Source: Janthinobacterium sp. TB1-E2 (GTDB lineage: Bacteria > Pseudomonadota > Gammaproteobacteria > Burkholderiales > Burkholderiaceae_D). Taken from it: a DNA stretch of 64,000 bases. The stretch covers positions 2,356,001-2,420,000 of the forward strand of contig NZ_CP142523.1 in assembly GCF_036885605.1 (NCBI RefSeq). Reading direction: 5' to 3'. This document shows positions 43,242 to 51,199 of this stretch, one piece after another. Below the pieces are notes generated by a model that was given only the letters and a program-made list of their open reading frames with translations, did no database searches and was not told the DNA's origin. Numbering within the stretch: position 1 is the stretch's first letter; each line of letters begins with the position of its first letter. The position numbers and the translations under genes were made by a program.

Positions 43242-43262
43242 ATAATGACAATATGTCATTAT
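43242..43262. promoter_or_regulatory. 21-bp perfect inverted repeat upstream of aqpZ
   Basis: ATAATGACA and TGTCATTAT around ATA. It lies about 140 bp before the aqpZ start in an AT-rich stretch. An overlapping ATATTGTC (43212-43219) could pair with GACAATAT (43247-43254) instead. It is Fur-box-like in the outer bases only. Confidence 0.5.
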
Positions 43263-43402
43263 GCGCGCTCTGCTGCGATTGCGCAGCCGTACTTTGCTGG
43301 TGTTTTTGCCTTGCCATCGCCATACGGTGAGGGCGAGCTGAATGAGCGGTCTGACTGGTCGTCCCCTGGGTACGTTTTTTCGACAATGTAAAGGAATACA
43401 TC

Positions 43403-44092
43403 ATGAAACAATATGGCGCCGAATTTCTCGGCACGTTCTGGCTGGTACTGGGCGGTTGCGGCAGCGCCGTGCTGGCCGCGGCCTTCCCTGGTCTTGGCAT
43501 CGGCTTTGTCGGCGTGGCGCTGGCGTTTGGCCTGACGGTGCTGACCATGGCTTACGCCATCGGCCACATCTCGGGCTGCCACCTGAATCCTGCCGTCTCG
43601 ATCGGCCTGTGGGCAGGCGGCCGTTTCCCTGCCAATCAACTGTTGCCATACATCATCGCGCAAGTGCTGGGCGCCATCGTGGCTGGCGGCGTGCTGTACG
43701 TGATCGCCAGCGGCCAGGCCGGTTTCGATGTGAGCAAGGGCTTTGCCTCGAACGGTTTCGGCGCCCACTCGCCGGGCGGCTATTCGATGCTGTCGGCGCT
43801 GGTCATTGAAATCGTGCTGACGATGTTCTTCCTGATCGTCATCCTGGGCGCCACCGACAAGCGCGCACCGGCCGGCTTCGCCCCGCTGCCGATCGGCCTG
43901 GCGCTGACCCTGATTCACCTGATCAGCATCCCCGTCACCAATACCTCCGTCAATCCGGCCCGCAGCACGGGCGTGGCCCTGTACGTGGGCGACTGGGCGA
44001 CGAGCCAGCTGTGGCTGTTCTGGCTGGCACCGATCATCGGCGCCTTGCTGGGTGCGCTGGCCTACCGCCTGATTGCCGGCGAAAAAGAGTAG
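43403..44092 (+). CDS. aqpZ: aquaporin Z
   Basis: This is a water channel with 229 residues and six membrane helices. The two NPA boxes are in [14 protein letters not shown] and [15 protein letters not shown]. The selectivity-filter residues His (in LTLIHLIS) and Arg (after the second NPA) fit a water-specific pore. The last codons are GAA AAA GAG followed by a TAG stop supplied by the GTAGG end of REP element e. A nearly perfect copy of the last 25 coding bases recurs at 44185-44209. Confidence 0.96.
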   Translation: MKQYGAEFLGTFWLVLGGCGSAVLAAAFPGLGIGFVGVALAFGLTVLTMAYAIGHISGCHLNPAVSIGLWAGGRFPANQLLPYIIAQVLGAIVAGGVLYVIASGQAGFDVSKGFASNGFGAHSPGGYSMLSALVIEIVLTMFFLIVILGATDKRAPAGFAPLPIGLALTLIHLISIPVTNTSVNPARSTGVALYVGDWATSQLWLFWLAPIIGALLGALAYRLIAGEKE

Positions 44093-44123
44093 GTCGGCTT
44101 GGCCCGCAGGGCGTAAGCCGACA
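44089..44123 (+). repeat. REP hairpin element e
   Basis: GTAGGTCGGCTTGGC...GGCGTAAGCCGACA, forward, GGCTTA subtype. Its bases 44090-44092 form the aqpZ stop codon. Confidence 0.85.
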
Positions 44124-44141
44124 ATGCCGGCAACGCAGCTT

Positions 44142-44181
44142 GTCGGCTTACGCGCGGCCTTGCCACGCTAAGCCGACCTAC
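44142..44181 (-). repeat. REP hairpin element f
   Basis: GTCGGCTTACGCGCGG...CGCTAAGCCGACCTAC, reverse, GGCTTA subtype. With element e it forms an inverted pair with both GTAGG tags pointing outward. Confidence 0.85.
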
Positions 44182-44184
44182 GCG

Positions 44185-44209
44185 GCTGGCCTACCGCCCG
44201 ATTGCCGGC
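44185..44209 (+). repeat. duplicated 3' end of aqpZ
   Basis: A 25-base segment identical in 24 positions to aqpZ 44056-44080. The two copies flank the REP pair, so the REP pair appears to have been inserted with duplication. Confidence 0.85.
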
Positions 44210-44222
44210 AAACGATTTGACG

Positions 44223-44248
44223 AAAGCAGCCCACGGGCTGCTTTTTTC
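44223..44248. terminator. bidirectional terminator between aqpZ and araC-type gene
   Basis: AAAGCAGCCC AC GGGCTGCTTT with T-runs on both strands, placed between two convergent genes. Confidence 0.85.
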
Positions 44249-44250
44249 GT

Positions 44251-45081
44251 TTACTCGGCCGCGCGCCACTCGCTCAGGTAGTGCTGCGGCGTGCGACCCA
44301 GGATGCGGCGGAACATGGCGCTGAAGGCGCTGGGGCTGGCGTAGCCCAGCGCATAGGCGATGGCGGCCACGCCTTCGCCCCGGTCCAGGCGGCAGAAGGC
44401 CTCGGCCAGGTGGACTTGCTGCAGCCATTGGCGGTAGTGCAGACCCGTTTCCTTGGGGAATAAACGGATCAGGGTGCGCGCGCTGGCGCCCGCATCCTGC
44501 GCCCAGTCCTCGATGCTGCGCCGGCTGCCGGGCGCGTCCATGATGGCCGAGCAGACGGCCACCAGGCGGCGGTCGCGCGGCCAGGGGATAGCGAGGGGCA
44601 CGGTATCGGCCGCCGCCAGTTCCGACAGGATCAGGTGCGCCAGCCAGTCGCCGCGCCCCTCTAGCGCATATTCGACCGGTTCGGCCAGCAAGGCCAGGAT
44701 CAGTTCGCGCAGCAGCCGGCTCACTTCCAGCACCTTGCAATCGGCACCATATCGGGCCGCCACCTGTGCGTCGATGTACACGGTACGCATGCTCAGTTCG
44801 CTCAAGATGTGGACTTCATGCACGATGCCCACGGGGATCAGCAGGGCGCGCCGCGGCGGCAACATCCATACGCCGTGCTCGGTGGACACGCGCATCACGC
44901 CTTCCGTCGCATACAGCAGTTGCGCCCGCACATGGCTGTGCGGCGCCGTGTAGTCGCCCGCCGCATATTGCCGGGACATGGCCGTCACGGGGCGCGGCAC
45001 GTGCTGGTAATCGTGCGAGCTGGTGCTGCGGCTGAACGGCACGCCATCGGGGTGGGTCTGGACGAGGGGTTGGGTGTACAT
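44251..45081 (-). CDS. AraC-family regulator
   Basis: It has 276 residues. The N-terminal cupin-like domain (SRQYAAGDYTAPHSHVRAQL, ALLIPVGIVHEVHIL) probably binds the effector. The C-terminal double helix-turn-helix has SIEDWAQDAGASARTLIRLF and VAAIAYALGYASPSAFSAMFRR, then RTPQHYL. It is divergent from the MFS gene (start 45220) and almost certainly controls it. Two TTGTCAC half-sites (45106-45112, 45117-45123) lie between them, 11 bp apart. Confidence 0.9.
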   Translation of the reverse strand: MYTQPLVQTHPDGVPFSRSTSSHDYQHVPRPVTAMSRQYAAGDYTAPHSHVRAQLLYATEGVMRVSTEHGVWMLPPRRALLIPVGIVHEVHILSELSMRTVYIDAQVAARYGADCKVLEVSRLLRELILALLAEPVEYALEGRGDWLAHLILSELAAADTVPLAIPWPRDRRLVAVCSAIMDAPGSRRSIEDWAQDAGASARTLIRLFPKETGLHYRQWLQQVHLAEAFCRLDRGEGVAAIAYALGYASPSAFSAMFRRILGRTPQHYLSEWRAAE

Positions 45082-45105
45082 GCTGGTCGTTGGATGCGCT
45101 CTTAA

Positions 45106-45123
45106 TTGTCACCTAGTTGTCAC
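45106..45123. promoter_or_regulatory. direct repeat operator in the AraC/MFS divergent region
   Basis: TTGTCAC at 45106-45112 and again at 45117-45123, one helical turn apart, as AraC proteins prefer. An inverted GTGAC lies at 45156-45160 next to a TATACT -10 box (45166-45171). Confidence 0.5.
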
Positions 45124-45219
45124 TTGGGCGACGATTATTGGAAGTTATCAGTTCAGTGACCATACTATACTGGCTTCTTTGCCGGGCCGCCCGCCGAGCC
45201 CGATTATTGCGGATGACAC

Positions 45220-46461
45220 ATGCACACAACCACAACTGCTCCAGCATTGGCCAAGTCCGTGCCGGCGGCTCCTTCGCTTCATAGTTCCCAACAACAATCC
45301 GGTCTGGCCATGCACATCCTGGGCGCCGTCGCCTTCGTGCATTTGCTCAATGACTTGATCCAGGCATTATTGCCGTCGATTTATCCGATGCTGAAAGCTG
45401 AGTTTTCACTCAGTTTTACCCAGGTCGGCCTCATAACCCTGACGTTCCAGTGCACGGCTTCCTTGCTGCAACCCTGGATCGGCTTGTACACGGACCGCCG
45501 TCCGCTGCCATTCCTGCTGCCCGTCGGCATGTGCTTTACCCTGGCCGGCGTGCTGATGCTGTCCGTCGTCTCGACCTTTCCCACCTTGCTGATCGCCTCG
45601 GGCCTGATCGGCGTCGGTTCCTCGACCTTCCACCCGGAAGCGTCGCGCGTGGCGCGCATGGCCTCGGGCGGGCGCTACGGCTTTGCCCAGTCGCTGTTCC
45701 AGGTGGGCGGCAATGTCGGTTCCGCGCTGGGACCGCTGCTGGCGGCCGCCGTCATCGTCAACCGTGGCCACGGCAATATCGCCTGGTTCAGCCTGCTGGC
45801 AGTGCTGGCCATCGGCGTGCTGTACAAGGTCAGCCACTGGTATAGCGGCCACCTGGCCAGCTTCAAGCCGAAGGCGGGCGGCCACGGCCCTAATTTGTCG
45901 CGCAACAAGGTGATGGGGGCGCTGGGCGTGCTGGCCCTGCTGGTGTTTTCCAAGTACATCTACATGGCCAGCCTGTCGAGCTACTACACGTTCTACCTGA
46001 TCGACAAATTCCACCTGTCGCTTGGCGATGCCCAGCTGTATTTGTTCCTGTTCCTCGCCGCCGTGGCGGCCGGCACCTTCATGGGCGGCCCCATCGGCGA
46101 CCGTATCGGCCGCAAGCGCGTGATCTGGATTTCCATCCTGGGCGCCGCGCCATTTACCCTGCTGCTGCCCTACGTCGACCTGTTCTGGACGGCCGTGCTG
46201 ACGGTGATCATCGGCTTCGTGATTTCATCCGCGTTTTCCGCCATCGTCGTCTTCGCGCAGGAACTGGTGCCGGGCAAGGTGGGCATGATCGCGGGGATTT
46301 TCTTTGGCCTGATGTTCGGCGTGTCCGGCATCGCCGCCGCCGCGATGGGCCACCTGGCCGACGTGGCGGGCATCGCCTATGTGTACAAAATCTGCTCCTA
46401 CCTGCCGCTGCTGGGCATCCTGACGGTGCTGCTGCCGCATATCGAACAGGCGAAAAAATAA
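45220..46461 (+). CDS. MFS efflux transporter, fosmidomycin-resistance (Fsr) type
   Basis: It has 413 residues and twelve predicted membrane helices. The A-motif-like loop GLYTDRRPLPFLL and GPIGDRIGRKRVIWISIL mark the two halves. GVGSSTFHPEASRVARMASG is characteristic of the Fsr group that exports fosmidomycin and some aromatic compounds. The N-terminal 30 residues are a cytoplasmic Ser/Ala/Pro tail. It is divergent from an AraC regulator, which suggests inducible export of an unknown substrate. Confidence 0.88.
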   Translation: MHTTTTAPALAKSVPAAPSLHSSQQQSGLAMHILGAVAFVHLLNDLIQALLPSIYPMLKAEFSLSFTQVGLITLTFQCTASLLQPWIGLYTDRRPLPFLLPVGMCFTLAGVLMLSVVSTFPTLLIASGLIGVGSSTFHPEASRVARMASGGRYGFAQSLFQVGGNVGSALGPLLAAAVIVNRGHGNIAWFSLLAVLAIGVLYKVSHWYSGHLASFKPKAGGHGPNLSRNKVMGALGVLALLVFSKYIYMASLSSYYTFYLIDKFHLSLGDAQLYLFLFLAAVAAGTFMGGPIGDRIGRKRVIWISILGAAPFTLLLPYVDLFWTAVLTVIIGFVISSAFSAIVVFAQELVPGKVGMIAGIFFGLMFGVSGIAAAAMGHLADVAGIAYVYKICSYLPLLGILTVLLPHIEQAKK

Positions 46462-46480
46462 GCTGGCGCCGCAGGAGGGC

Positions 46481-46510
46481 TTGACGGCCCGCCCGCGCGC
46501 ATGCGATATT
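46481..46510 (+). promoter_or_regulatory. cysS promoter
   Basis: TTGACG (46481-46486), 18 bp, GATATT (46505-46510). The expected transcription start near 46516-46517 falls on an ATG, so the first ORF on this mRNA would be leaderless. Confidence 0.5.
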
Positions 46511-46515
46511 GTCCC

Positions 46516-46614
46516 ATGATCTCTTCCATCCTCCCTCCAGTCCTTGCATACCGCGCCGCCGCTGCGCTGTGTCCGTGTACCTGGCTTCGCGAGGATGCGG
46601 CCCGGCGCCGTTAA
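46516..46614 (+). CDS. possible cysS leader peptide, 32 aa
   Basis: An ATG at or next to the predicted transcription start opens 32 codons (MISSILPPVLAYR...) with Cys codons at 19 and 21 (ALCPCTW), then TAA. A perfect 10-bp terminator hairpin follows 20 nt later and cysS starts 30 nt after that. The layout is that of a transcription attenuator sensing charged tRNA-Cys. The coding evidence alone is weak because the ORF is short. Confidence 0.35.
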   Translation: MISSILPPVLAYRAAAALCPCTWLREDAARRR

Positions 46615-46634
46615 ACTTTTTACTCCTCATTCCG

Positions 46635-46673
46635 ATGGCCACAGCGTTGAAAAACCTGTGGCCATTTTCTTTT
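46635..46673 (+). terminator. terminator/attenuator upstream of cysS
   Basis: ATGGCCACAG (46635-46644) pairs perfectly with CTGTGGCCAT (46656-46665) over 11 nt, then TTTTCTTTT. CGCTGTG at 46565-46571, inside the leader ORF, can pair with CACAGCG (46640-46646) and would disrupt it. It could alternatively just end MFS transcripts. Confidence 0.7.
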
Positions 46674-46697
46674 CCGCAACGCGCATGAAAGCCCCGC

Positions 46698-48080
46698 ATG
46701 ACACTTCATTTGTACGACACGTATAGCCGCAGCCTACGGCCCTTCGAAACCATCGCCCCGGGCCAGGCGGGCCTGTATGCCTGCGGTCCCACCGTCTACG
46801 ATTACGCGCACATCGGCAACCTGCGCACCTATCTGTTCGTCGACGGCTTGCGCCGCGCGCTCGAATTCAATGGCTTGCAGGTGCGCCACGTGATGAACAT
46901 CACGGACGTCGGCCATCTGACGTCGGATGCGGACAGCGGCGACGACAAGATCGAGGCGCGCAGCGCCCGCAGCGGCAAGTCCGCCTGGGACATCGCTGCC
47001 GAATTTACCCGCGCGTTCGAGGGCGATCTGCGCCAGCTCAATATCCTGCCGCCCACCGTCTGGTGCCGCGCCACGGACCACATCGCGGAGCAGATCGCCT
47101 TCATCCTCGACCTGGAAGCGAAAGGCTATACCTACCGCACGGACGACGGGATCTATTTCGACACGACGCGCCAGGACAGCTATGGCAAACTGGCGCGTCT
47201 GAACCGCGACGGCCTGCAGGCGGGCAAGCGCGTGGACCTGGGAGAGAAACGCGACATCTGCGACTTCGCGCTGTGGAAGTTCAGCGGCGTGCCGGGACAG
47301 CGGCAAATGGAGTGGGATAGCCCGTGGGGCCTGGGTTTCCCGGGCTGGCATATCGAATGCTCGGCCATGGCGGAAAAGCACCTGGGCGCGTACTTCGACA
47401 TCCATTGCGGCGGCGAAGACCACGTGGCCGTCCACCACAGTAACGAGATCGCGCAAACGGAGGCGCGCCACGGCACGCGCCTGGCCAACTTCTGGCTGCA
47501 CGGCGCTTTCCTGAAAACACAGGATGCGAAGATGTCGAAATCGTCGGGCGACTTTTTACGCCTGCAAAGCCTGGTGGAGCAGGGCATCGATCCGCTGGCC
47601 TACCGCTACCTGTGCCTGGGCGCCCACTACCGCAGCAGCCTCAATTTCACGGATGAAGCGCTGCGTGCCGCCGCCAGCGGTTTGGCGCGCCTGCGCGTCA
47701 GCGTGCATGGCCTTGGCCAGGTGGATAGTGAGGCCGCCCCTGATCCTGCATGGCTGGCGCGCTTTGCGGCGCAGGTCAACGATGACCTGAACTTTCCGCG
47801 CGCCCTGGCCGTGGCCTGGGAACTGCTGAAAAGCGAGCTGCCGGACGCCGTAAAGAAAGCTACGATGGCCCGCTTCGATGCGGCCCTGGGACTCGATCTG
47901 CTGGCCTGGCAGCCGGCGCAGGTAGATGTGCCGCAGCCCGTGCAGGCGTGGATGGCGGAACGGGCCATCGCCCGCGCGCAGCGCCAGTGGGCCGAGGCGG
48001 ACCGCTTGCGCGCACTGGCGCGCGCGGCCGGCTATGACATCGACGATACGCCGCAGGGGCAACAGGCACGGCCTTTGTGA
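46698..48080 (+). CDS. cysS: cysteinyl-tRNA synthetase
   Basis: CysS charges tRNA-Cys. It has 460 residues. The Cys-binding zinc site uses Cys in [20 protein letters not shown] (which also holds the HIGH box), [14 protein letters not shown], and [20 protein letters not shown] is in [14 protein letters not shown]. The anticodon-binding C-terminus is normal in length. A promoter, a Cys-containing mini-ORF and a terminator hairpin lie upstream, suggesting attenuation control. Confidence 0.97.
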   Translation: MTLHLYDTYSRSLRPFETIAPGQAGLYACGPTVYDYAHIGNLRTYLFVDGLRRALEFNGLQVRHVMNITDVGHLTSDADSGDDKIEARSARSGKSAWDIAAEFTRAFEGDLRQLNILPPTVWCRATDHIAEQIAFILDLEAKGYTYRTDDGIYFDTTRQDSYGKLARLNRDGLQAGKRVDLGEKRDICDFALWKFSGVPGQRQMEWDSPWGLGFPGWHIECSAMAEKHLGAYFDIHCGGEDHVAVHHSNEIAQTEARHGTRLANFWLHGAFLKTQDAKMSKSSGDFLRLQSLVEQGIDPLAYRYLCLGAHYRSSLNFTDEALRAAASGLARLRVSVHGLGQVDSEAAPDPAWLARFAAQVNDDLNFPRALAVAWELLKSELPDAVKKATMARFDAALGLDLLAWQPAQVDVPQPVQAWMAERAIARAQRQWAEADRLRALARAAGYDIDDTPQGQQARPL

Positions 48081-48122
48081 AGATGTCCGGCATAATGGCC
48101 GCTTGATGACACTGGAGATGCC

Positions 48123-48692
48123 GTGAAGCGCCGTTTGCTGCTATTGAGTTGTTGCCTTGCTTTTTCTGCCGCCCGGGCGGCCAGCGAATGCCCGGGCTTT
48201 CCCGCGCTGGCCACTTCCAGCGAAACGCTGCTGGCGCAAGTGCGCGCGCTGCCGCCCGTCGGCATCGACCGCGAACGGCAGGCGTGCGCGCCGGCGACCG
48301 TCATCGATTTTGCCTACAGCGGCGGGGTGCTGTGCCGTTTTGGCAGTGAAGTGGAGGCGGCGACATCCGCCGTCACGCGCCTGGCCGATGGCGGTGAACT
48401 GGTTGAATACCTGTATCTGTTCCCGTATGCGCCGGCCACCCATGCGCGCTTGCTGGCGCTGCTGTCGGCGCGTTTTACACCTGTCGACAGGGCGGCCTGG
48501 CCCGCCTTCCTGCAGGGGGCCAGGCCGGGCAAGGAAACCACGGCTCTATTCACGCATGGCGGCTTTTATATCTCGCTGGGCAAGCCCACCGAAGGCGATC
48601 CTGCTGAATGGTATTCGAATGTGATCTTTGAAAAGGTGGACCAGCCTGCGCTGGGCGTGCGCAAGGTCTGCAAGGAAGCTCGCGATGGCTGA
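48123..48692 (+). CDS. secreted hypothetical protein, 189 aa
   Basis: A GTG start at 48123 gives a signal peptide (MKRRLLLLSCCLAFSAARA). The mature part has three further Cys (ASECPGF, RQACAPATV, GVLCRFGSE) and an alpha/beta pattern. I do not recognise the family. The last eight bases overlap the next gene, so the two are coupled. Confidence 0.65.
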   Translation: MKRRLLLLSCCLAFSAARAASECPGFPALATSSETLLAQVRALPPVGIDRERQACAPATVIDFAYSGGVLCRFGSEVEAATSAVTRLADGGELVEYLYLFPYAPATHARLLALLSARFTPVDRAAWPAFLQGARPGKETTALFTHGGFYISLGKPTEGDPAEWYSNVIFEKVDQPALGVRKVCKEARDG

Positions 48693-49236
48693 AGCGGACG
48701 CTTTTCCGGCCGCACTGGCAGGCACTGTGGCGCAGCTGTTGCCTGCGCTGGCATATGGCCAGTTGCATGCGCCCGTTCGGTCGTTTTCGGTATGCCAGGA
48801 TGGCGAGACTTTGCTGATCCCGACGCGCACGTATTACGATAGCGAGCGGCTGCTGGCTTGTACGCGGCTGCCCGGCGACGCGGGCGTGATCGCCCTGTGC
48901 CTGGGCGCGCGCCACCATGACGGCCATGTGCGCGAAGCGTGTGCAAGGCAGCTGTTGCTGCAGGAGCGGGCGTGGACGGTGCCGTTCGTCGTGCACCTGT
49001 GCGGCGAATACGTGCTGGAGATTGTCGAGATAATTGGCGCGGCGCTGCCGGCCTGGAATACGCAGGCGCTGGCGCGCTACCTGCGGGAGAACCCCGCCTA
49101 TGTGGACACGCTGGAGCGGCGCACGATCAGTTACTGGAGCTGCTACTACCGCCGGCGCCATCCCGCGTGGGATAGCTACCCGGGACGCAGGACCATGGCG
49201 GCCCTGCGTGCATTGCAGCAGCTTACGCCTCGATAA
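48685..49236 (+). CDS. hypothetical protein, 183 aa
   Basis: ATG 48685 lies inside the end of the previous gene (8-nt overlap). There is no signal peptide. It has repeated aromatic and Cys residues (ISYWSCYYRRRHPAWDSYPG) and a segment VIALCLGARHHDGHVREACA reminiscent of helical-repeat proteins. The family is not recognised. Its 3' end overlaps dbpA tail-to-tail by 14 bases, which is unusual and may limit read-through. Confidence 0.65.
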   Translation: MAEADAFPAALAGTVAQLLPALAYGQLHAPVRSFSVCQDGETLLIPTRTYYDSERLLACTRLPGDAGVIALCLGARHHDGHVREACARQLLLQERAWTVPFVVHLCGEYVLEIVEIIGAALPAWNTQALARYLRENPAYVDTLERRTISYWSCYYRRRHPAWDSYPGRRTMAALRALQQLTPR

Positions 49237-50647
49237 AGCGCATCTTGAAGCTGCGGCCCTTGATATTGCCGAAGTCGCGGCCAAGGGAGTTACCGGCGTT
49301 GAGGCGCTTGAAGGCCGCTTCGGCCACCTTGCGGTCCAGCGCCACGTAGGTCATGAACTCGAACACGTTGATCTTGCCCACCTGCTCCTTGGTGAGGCCA
49401 GCGTCGCCCGTCAGCGCGCCCAGCAAGTCGCCCGGGCGCAGCTTGTCTTTCTTGCCGCCCATGATGCACAGGGTGACCATCGGCGCCGGCAGCGCCTCCA
49501 TGCCGTCATCTTCCGCCAGTTCCTTCAGGTCGTGCCATTCGGCAGCGCTGTTCTGGTATTGCTCGATCAGCTTGACCCATTTTTTCTCGTTCGGTGCGCA
49601 CAGCGACAGGGCCAGGCCCTTCTTGCTGCCGCGGCCCGTGCGGCCGATGCGGTGGATGTGCACTTCCGTGTCCTTCGACACGTCGACGTTGATCACGGCG
49701 CCCAGGTCGGAAATATCGAGGCCGCGCGCGGCCACGTCGGTGGCCACCAGCACGGAGCAGCTGCGGTTGGCGAACAGCACGAGGATTTCATCGCGCTCGC
49801 GCTGTTCCAGCTCGCCGTACAGGGCCAGCGCGGAAAAGCCTTGCTGGCGCAGTTCGTCGGCCAGCTCGCGGCAATGCACCTTGGTGTTGCAGAAGGCCAG
49901 CGTGGATTCCGGCTTGAAGTGCTTGAGCAGTTTGCCAACGGCGCTATTGCGCTCGTCGAAGCCGATTTCATAGAAGCGCTGCTCGATCTTGTCGTTGTCG
50001 TGCTGCGCCTCGACCGTCACTTCCAGCGGATTGACGAGGAACGACGCCGTGGCGCGGCGGATATCTTCCGGGTAAGTGGCCGAGAACAGCAGGGTCTGGC
50101 GGCGTACGGGGCAGGCGCTGACGATGCCGGCGATTTCTTCGTAAAAGCCCATGTCCGTCATGCGGTCCGCTTCATCGAGCACCAAGGTTTGCACGTGATT
50201 CAGGTTGATGGTGCCGCGGCCCAGGTGGTCGCGCAAACGGCCCGGCGTGCCGACGACGATGTGCGCGCCGTGTTCCAGCGAGGCGATTTGCGGGCGCATC
50301 GGCGCGCCGCCCGTCAGGGTCAGGATCTTGATGTTGCCAGCCGCGCGGGCCAGGCGGCGCAGCTCATTGGCCACCTGGTCGGCCAGTTCGCGCGTGGGGC
50401 ACAGCACCAGGCCCTGCACGGCAAACCAGGCCGGATTGAGCTTGTGCAGGATGCCGATGCCGAAGGCGGCCGTCTTGCCGCTGCCCGTTTTCGCCTGGGC
50501 GATCAGGTCGCGGCCATCGAGTACCGCCGGCAGGCTTTGCGCCTGGATGGTCGTCATCTCGTGGTAGCCGAGCGAATCCAGGTTGGCCAGGAAGGCGGGC
50601 GTCAGCGGCAGGCTGGAAAAAGAAGTGGTGGCGGATGTGGTGTTCAT
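49223..50647 (-). CDS. dbpA: ATP-dependent RNA helicase DbpA
   Basis: This DEAD-box helicase remodels 23S rRNA hairpin 92 late in 50S assembly. It has 474 residues. Motifs: Q motif near YHEMTTIQAQSLP, Walker A AQAKTGSGKTAAF, PTRELA, GTPGRL, DEADRM, SATYPED, and HRIGRTGRG. The C-terminal DbpA-type RNA-binding domain (KDKLRPGDLLGALTGDAGL) distinguishes it from other DEAD-box proteins. ATG 50647 was chosen (MNTTSATTSF). Confidence 0.95.
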   Translation of the reverse strand: MNTTSATTSFSSLPLTPAFLANLDSLGYHEMTTIQAQSLPAVLDGRDLIAQAKTGSGKTAAFGIGILHKLNPAWFAVQGLVLCPTRELADQVANELRRLARAAGNIKILTLTGGAPMRPQIASLEHGAHIVVGTPGRLRDHLGRGTINLNHVQTLVLDEADRMTDMGFYEEIAGIVSACPVRRQTLLFSATYPEDIRRATASFLVNPLEVTVEAQHDNDKIEQRFYEIGFDERNSAVGKLLKHFKPESTLAFCNTKVHCRELADELRQQGFSALALYGELEQRERDEILVLFANRSCSVLVATDVAARGLDISDLGAVINVDVSKDTEVHIHRIGRTGRGSKKGLALSLCAPNEKKWVKLIEQYQNSAAEWHDLKELAEDDGMEALPAPMVTLCIMGGKKDKLRPGDLLGALTGDAGLTKEQVGKINVFEFMTYVALDRKVAEAAFKRLNAGNSLGRDFGNIKGRSFKMRFIEA

Positions 50648-50757
50648 AAGGGCGGAGCCGGTAAAAAGCGGGTGGATGGGCACAGTCTACAGGCGTTATA
50701 CGCCCTTGTGCGGATGGTTGTGGAAGCTGGCGGCAAACGGCCGCCGGCGTTGGGGTA

Positions 50758-50994
50758 CTAGTTGTCGGGCGCCCAGATGGGCAAGCCGGTCAGATCGAGG
50801 CCGGCGTCGCGCGTCCATACGGGCAAGCCCGTGGCGTCGGTCGGCTCCAGCAATTCGAGCTGCACCTGCTTCAAAGCCACCTTGCGCGCGCGCGTGCGGC
50901 GTTGCGGTTCCGGCGCCGGCTCAGGCGCCTCGTGCGCTGGCGGCGGGCCGAAACCGGGCAAGTCGATGGTGGCGTTGTCTTTTTTATCTCTCAT
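50758..50994 (-). CDS. small hypothetical protein, 78 aa
   Basis: MRDKKDNATIDLPGFGPPPA...: a Pro/Glu-rich N-half, a basic stretch RRTRARKVALKQ, and two copies of TGLPxW (ATGLPVW, LTGLPIW) near the C-terminus. There is no signal peptide or known domain. It lies upstream of dbpA on the same strand, 110 bp away. Codon use is ordinary for the window. Confidence 0.6.
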   Translation of the reverse strand: MRDKKDNATIDLPGFGPPPAHEAPEPAPEPQRRTRARKVALKQVQLELLEPTDATGLPVWTRDAGLDLTGLPIWAPDN

Positions 50995-51080
50995 TTGCTA
51001 ACCTCTTTCCCTGGCTTGCGAAAGCCAGGGGGCGGGCAAGGTGCTGCCCGCCTATGTCTATACGCTTTAACTTCATCCAC

Positions 51081-51111
51081 AAAACAAAAGCCCGGCTACT
51101 GGAGTCGGGCT
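51081..51111 (-). terminator. terminator after the phosphoesterase gene
   Basis: On the minus strand AGCCCGACT/AGCCGGGCT stem with a 5-nt loop, followed by TTTGTTTTG. Confidence 0.7.
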
Positions 51112-51199
51112 CATTGTTGGAACAACCGTCAGGAATACCTGTCCTGCGGATTTAAGTGCGGCACGCAGTGTATCACAGGCGTGCCGCATTGTGGGTGGC

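Noticed and set aside
49034..50761. 575-codon open frame antisense to dbpA
   Set aside because: The dbpA strand shows every DEAD-box motif in order, so this frame is a shadow.
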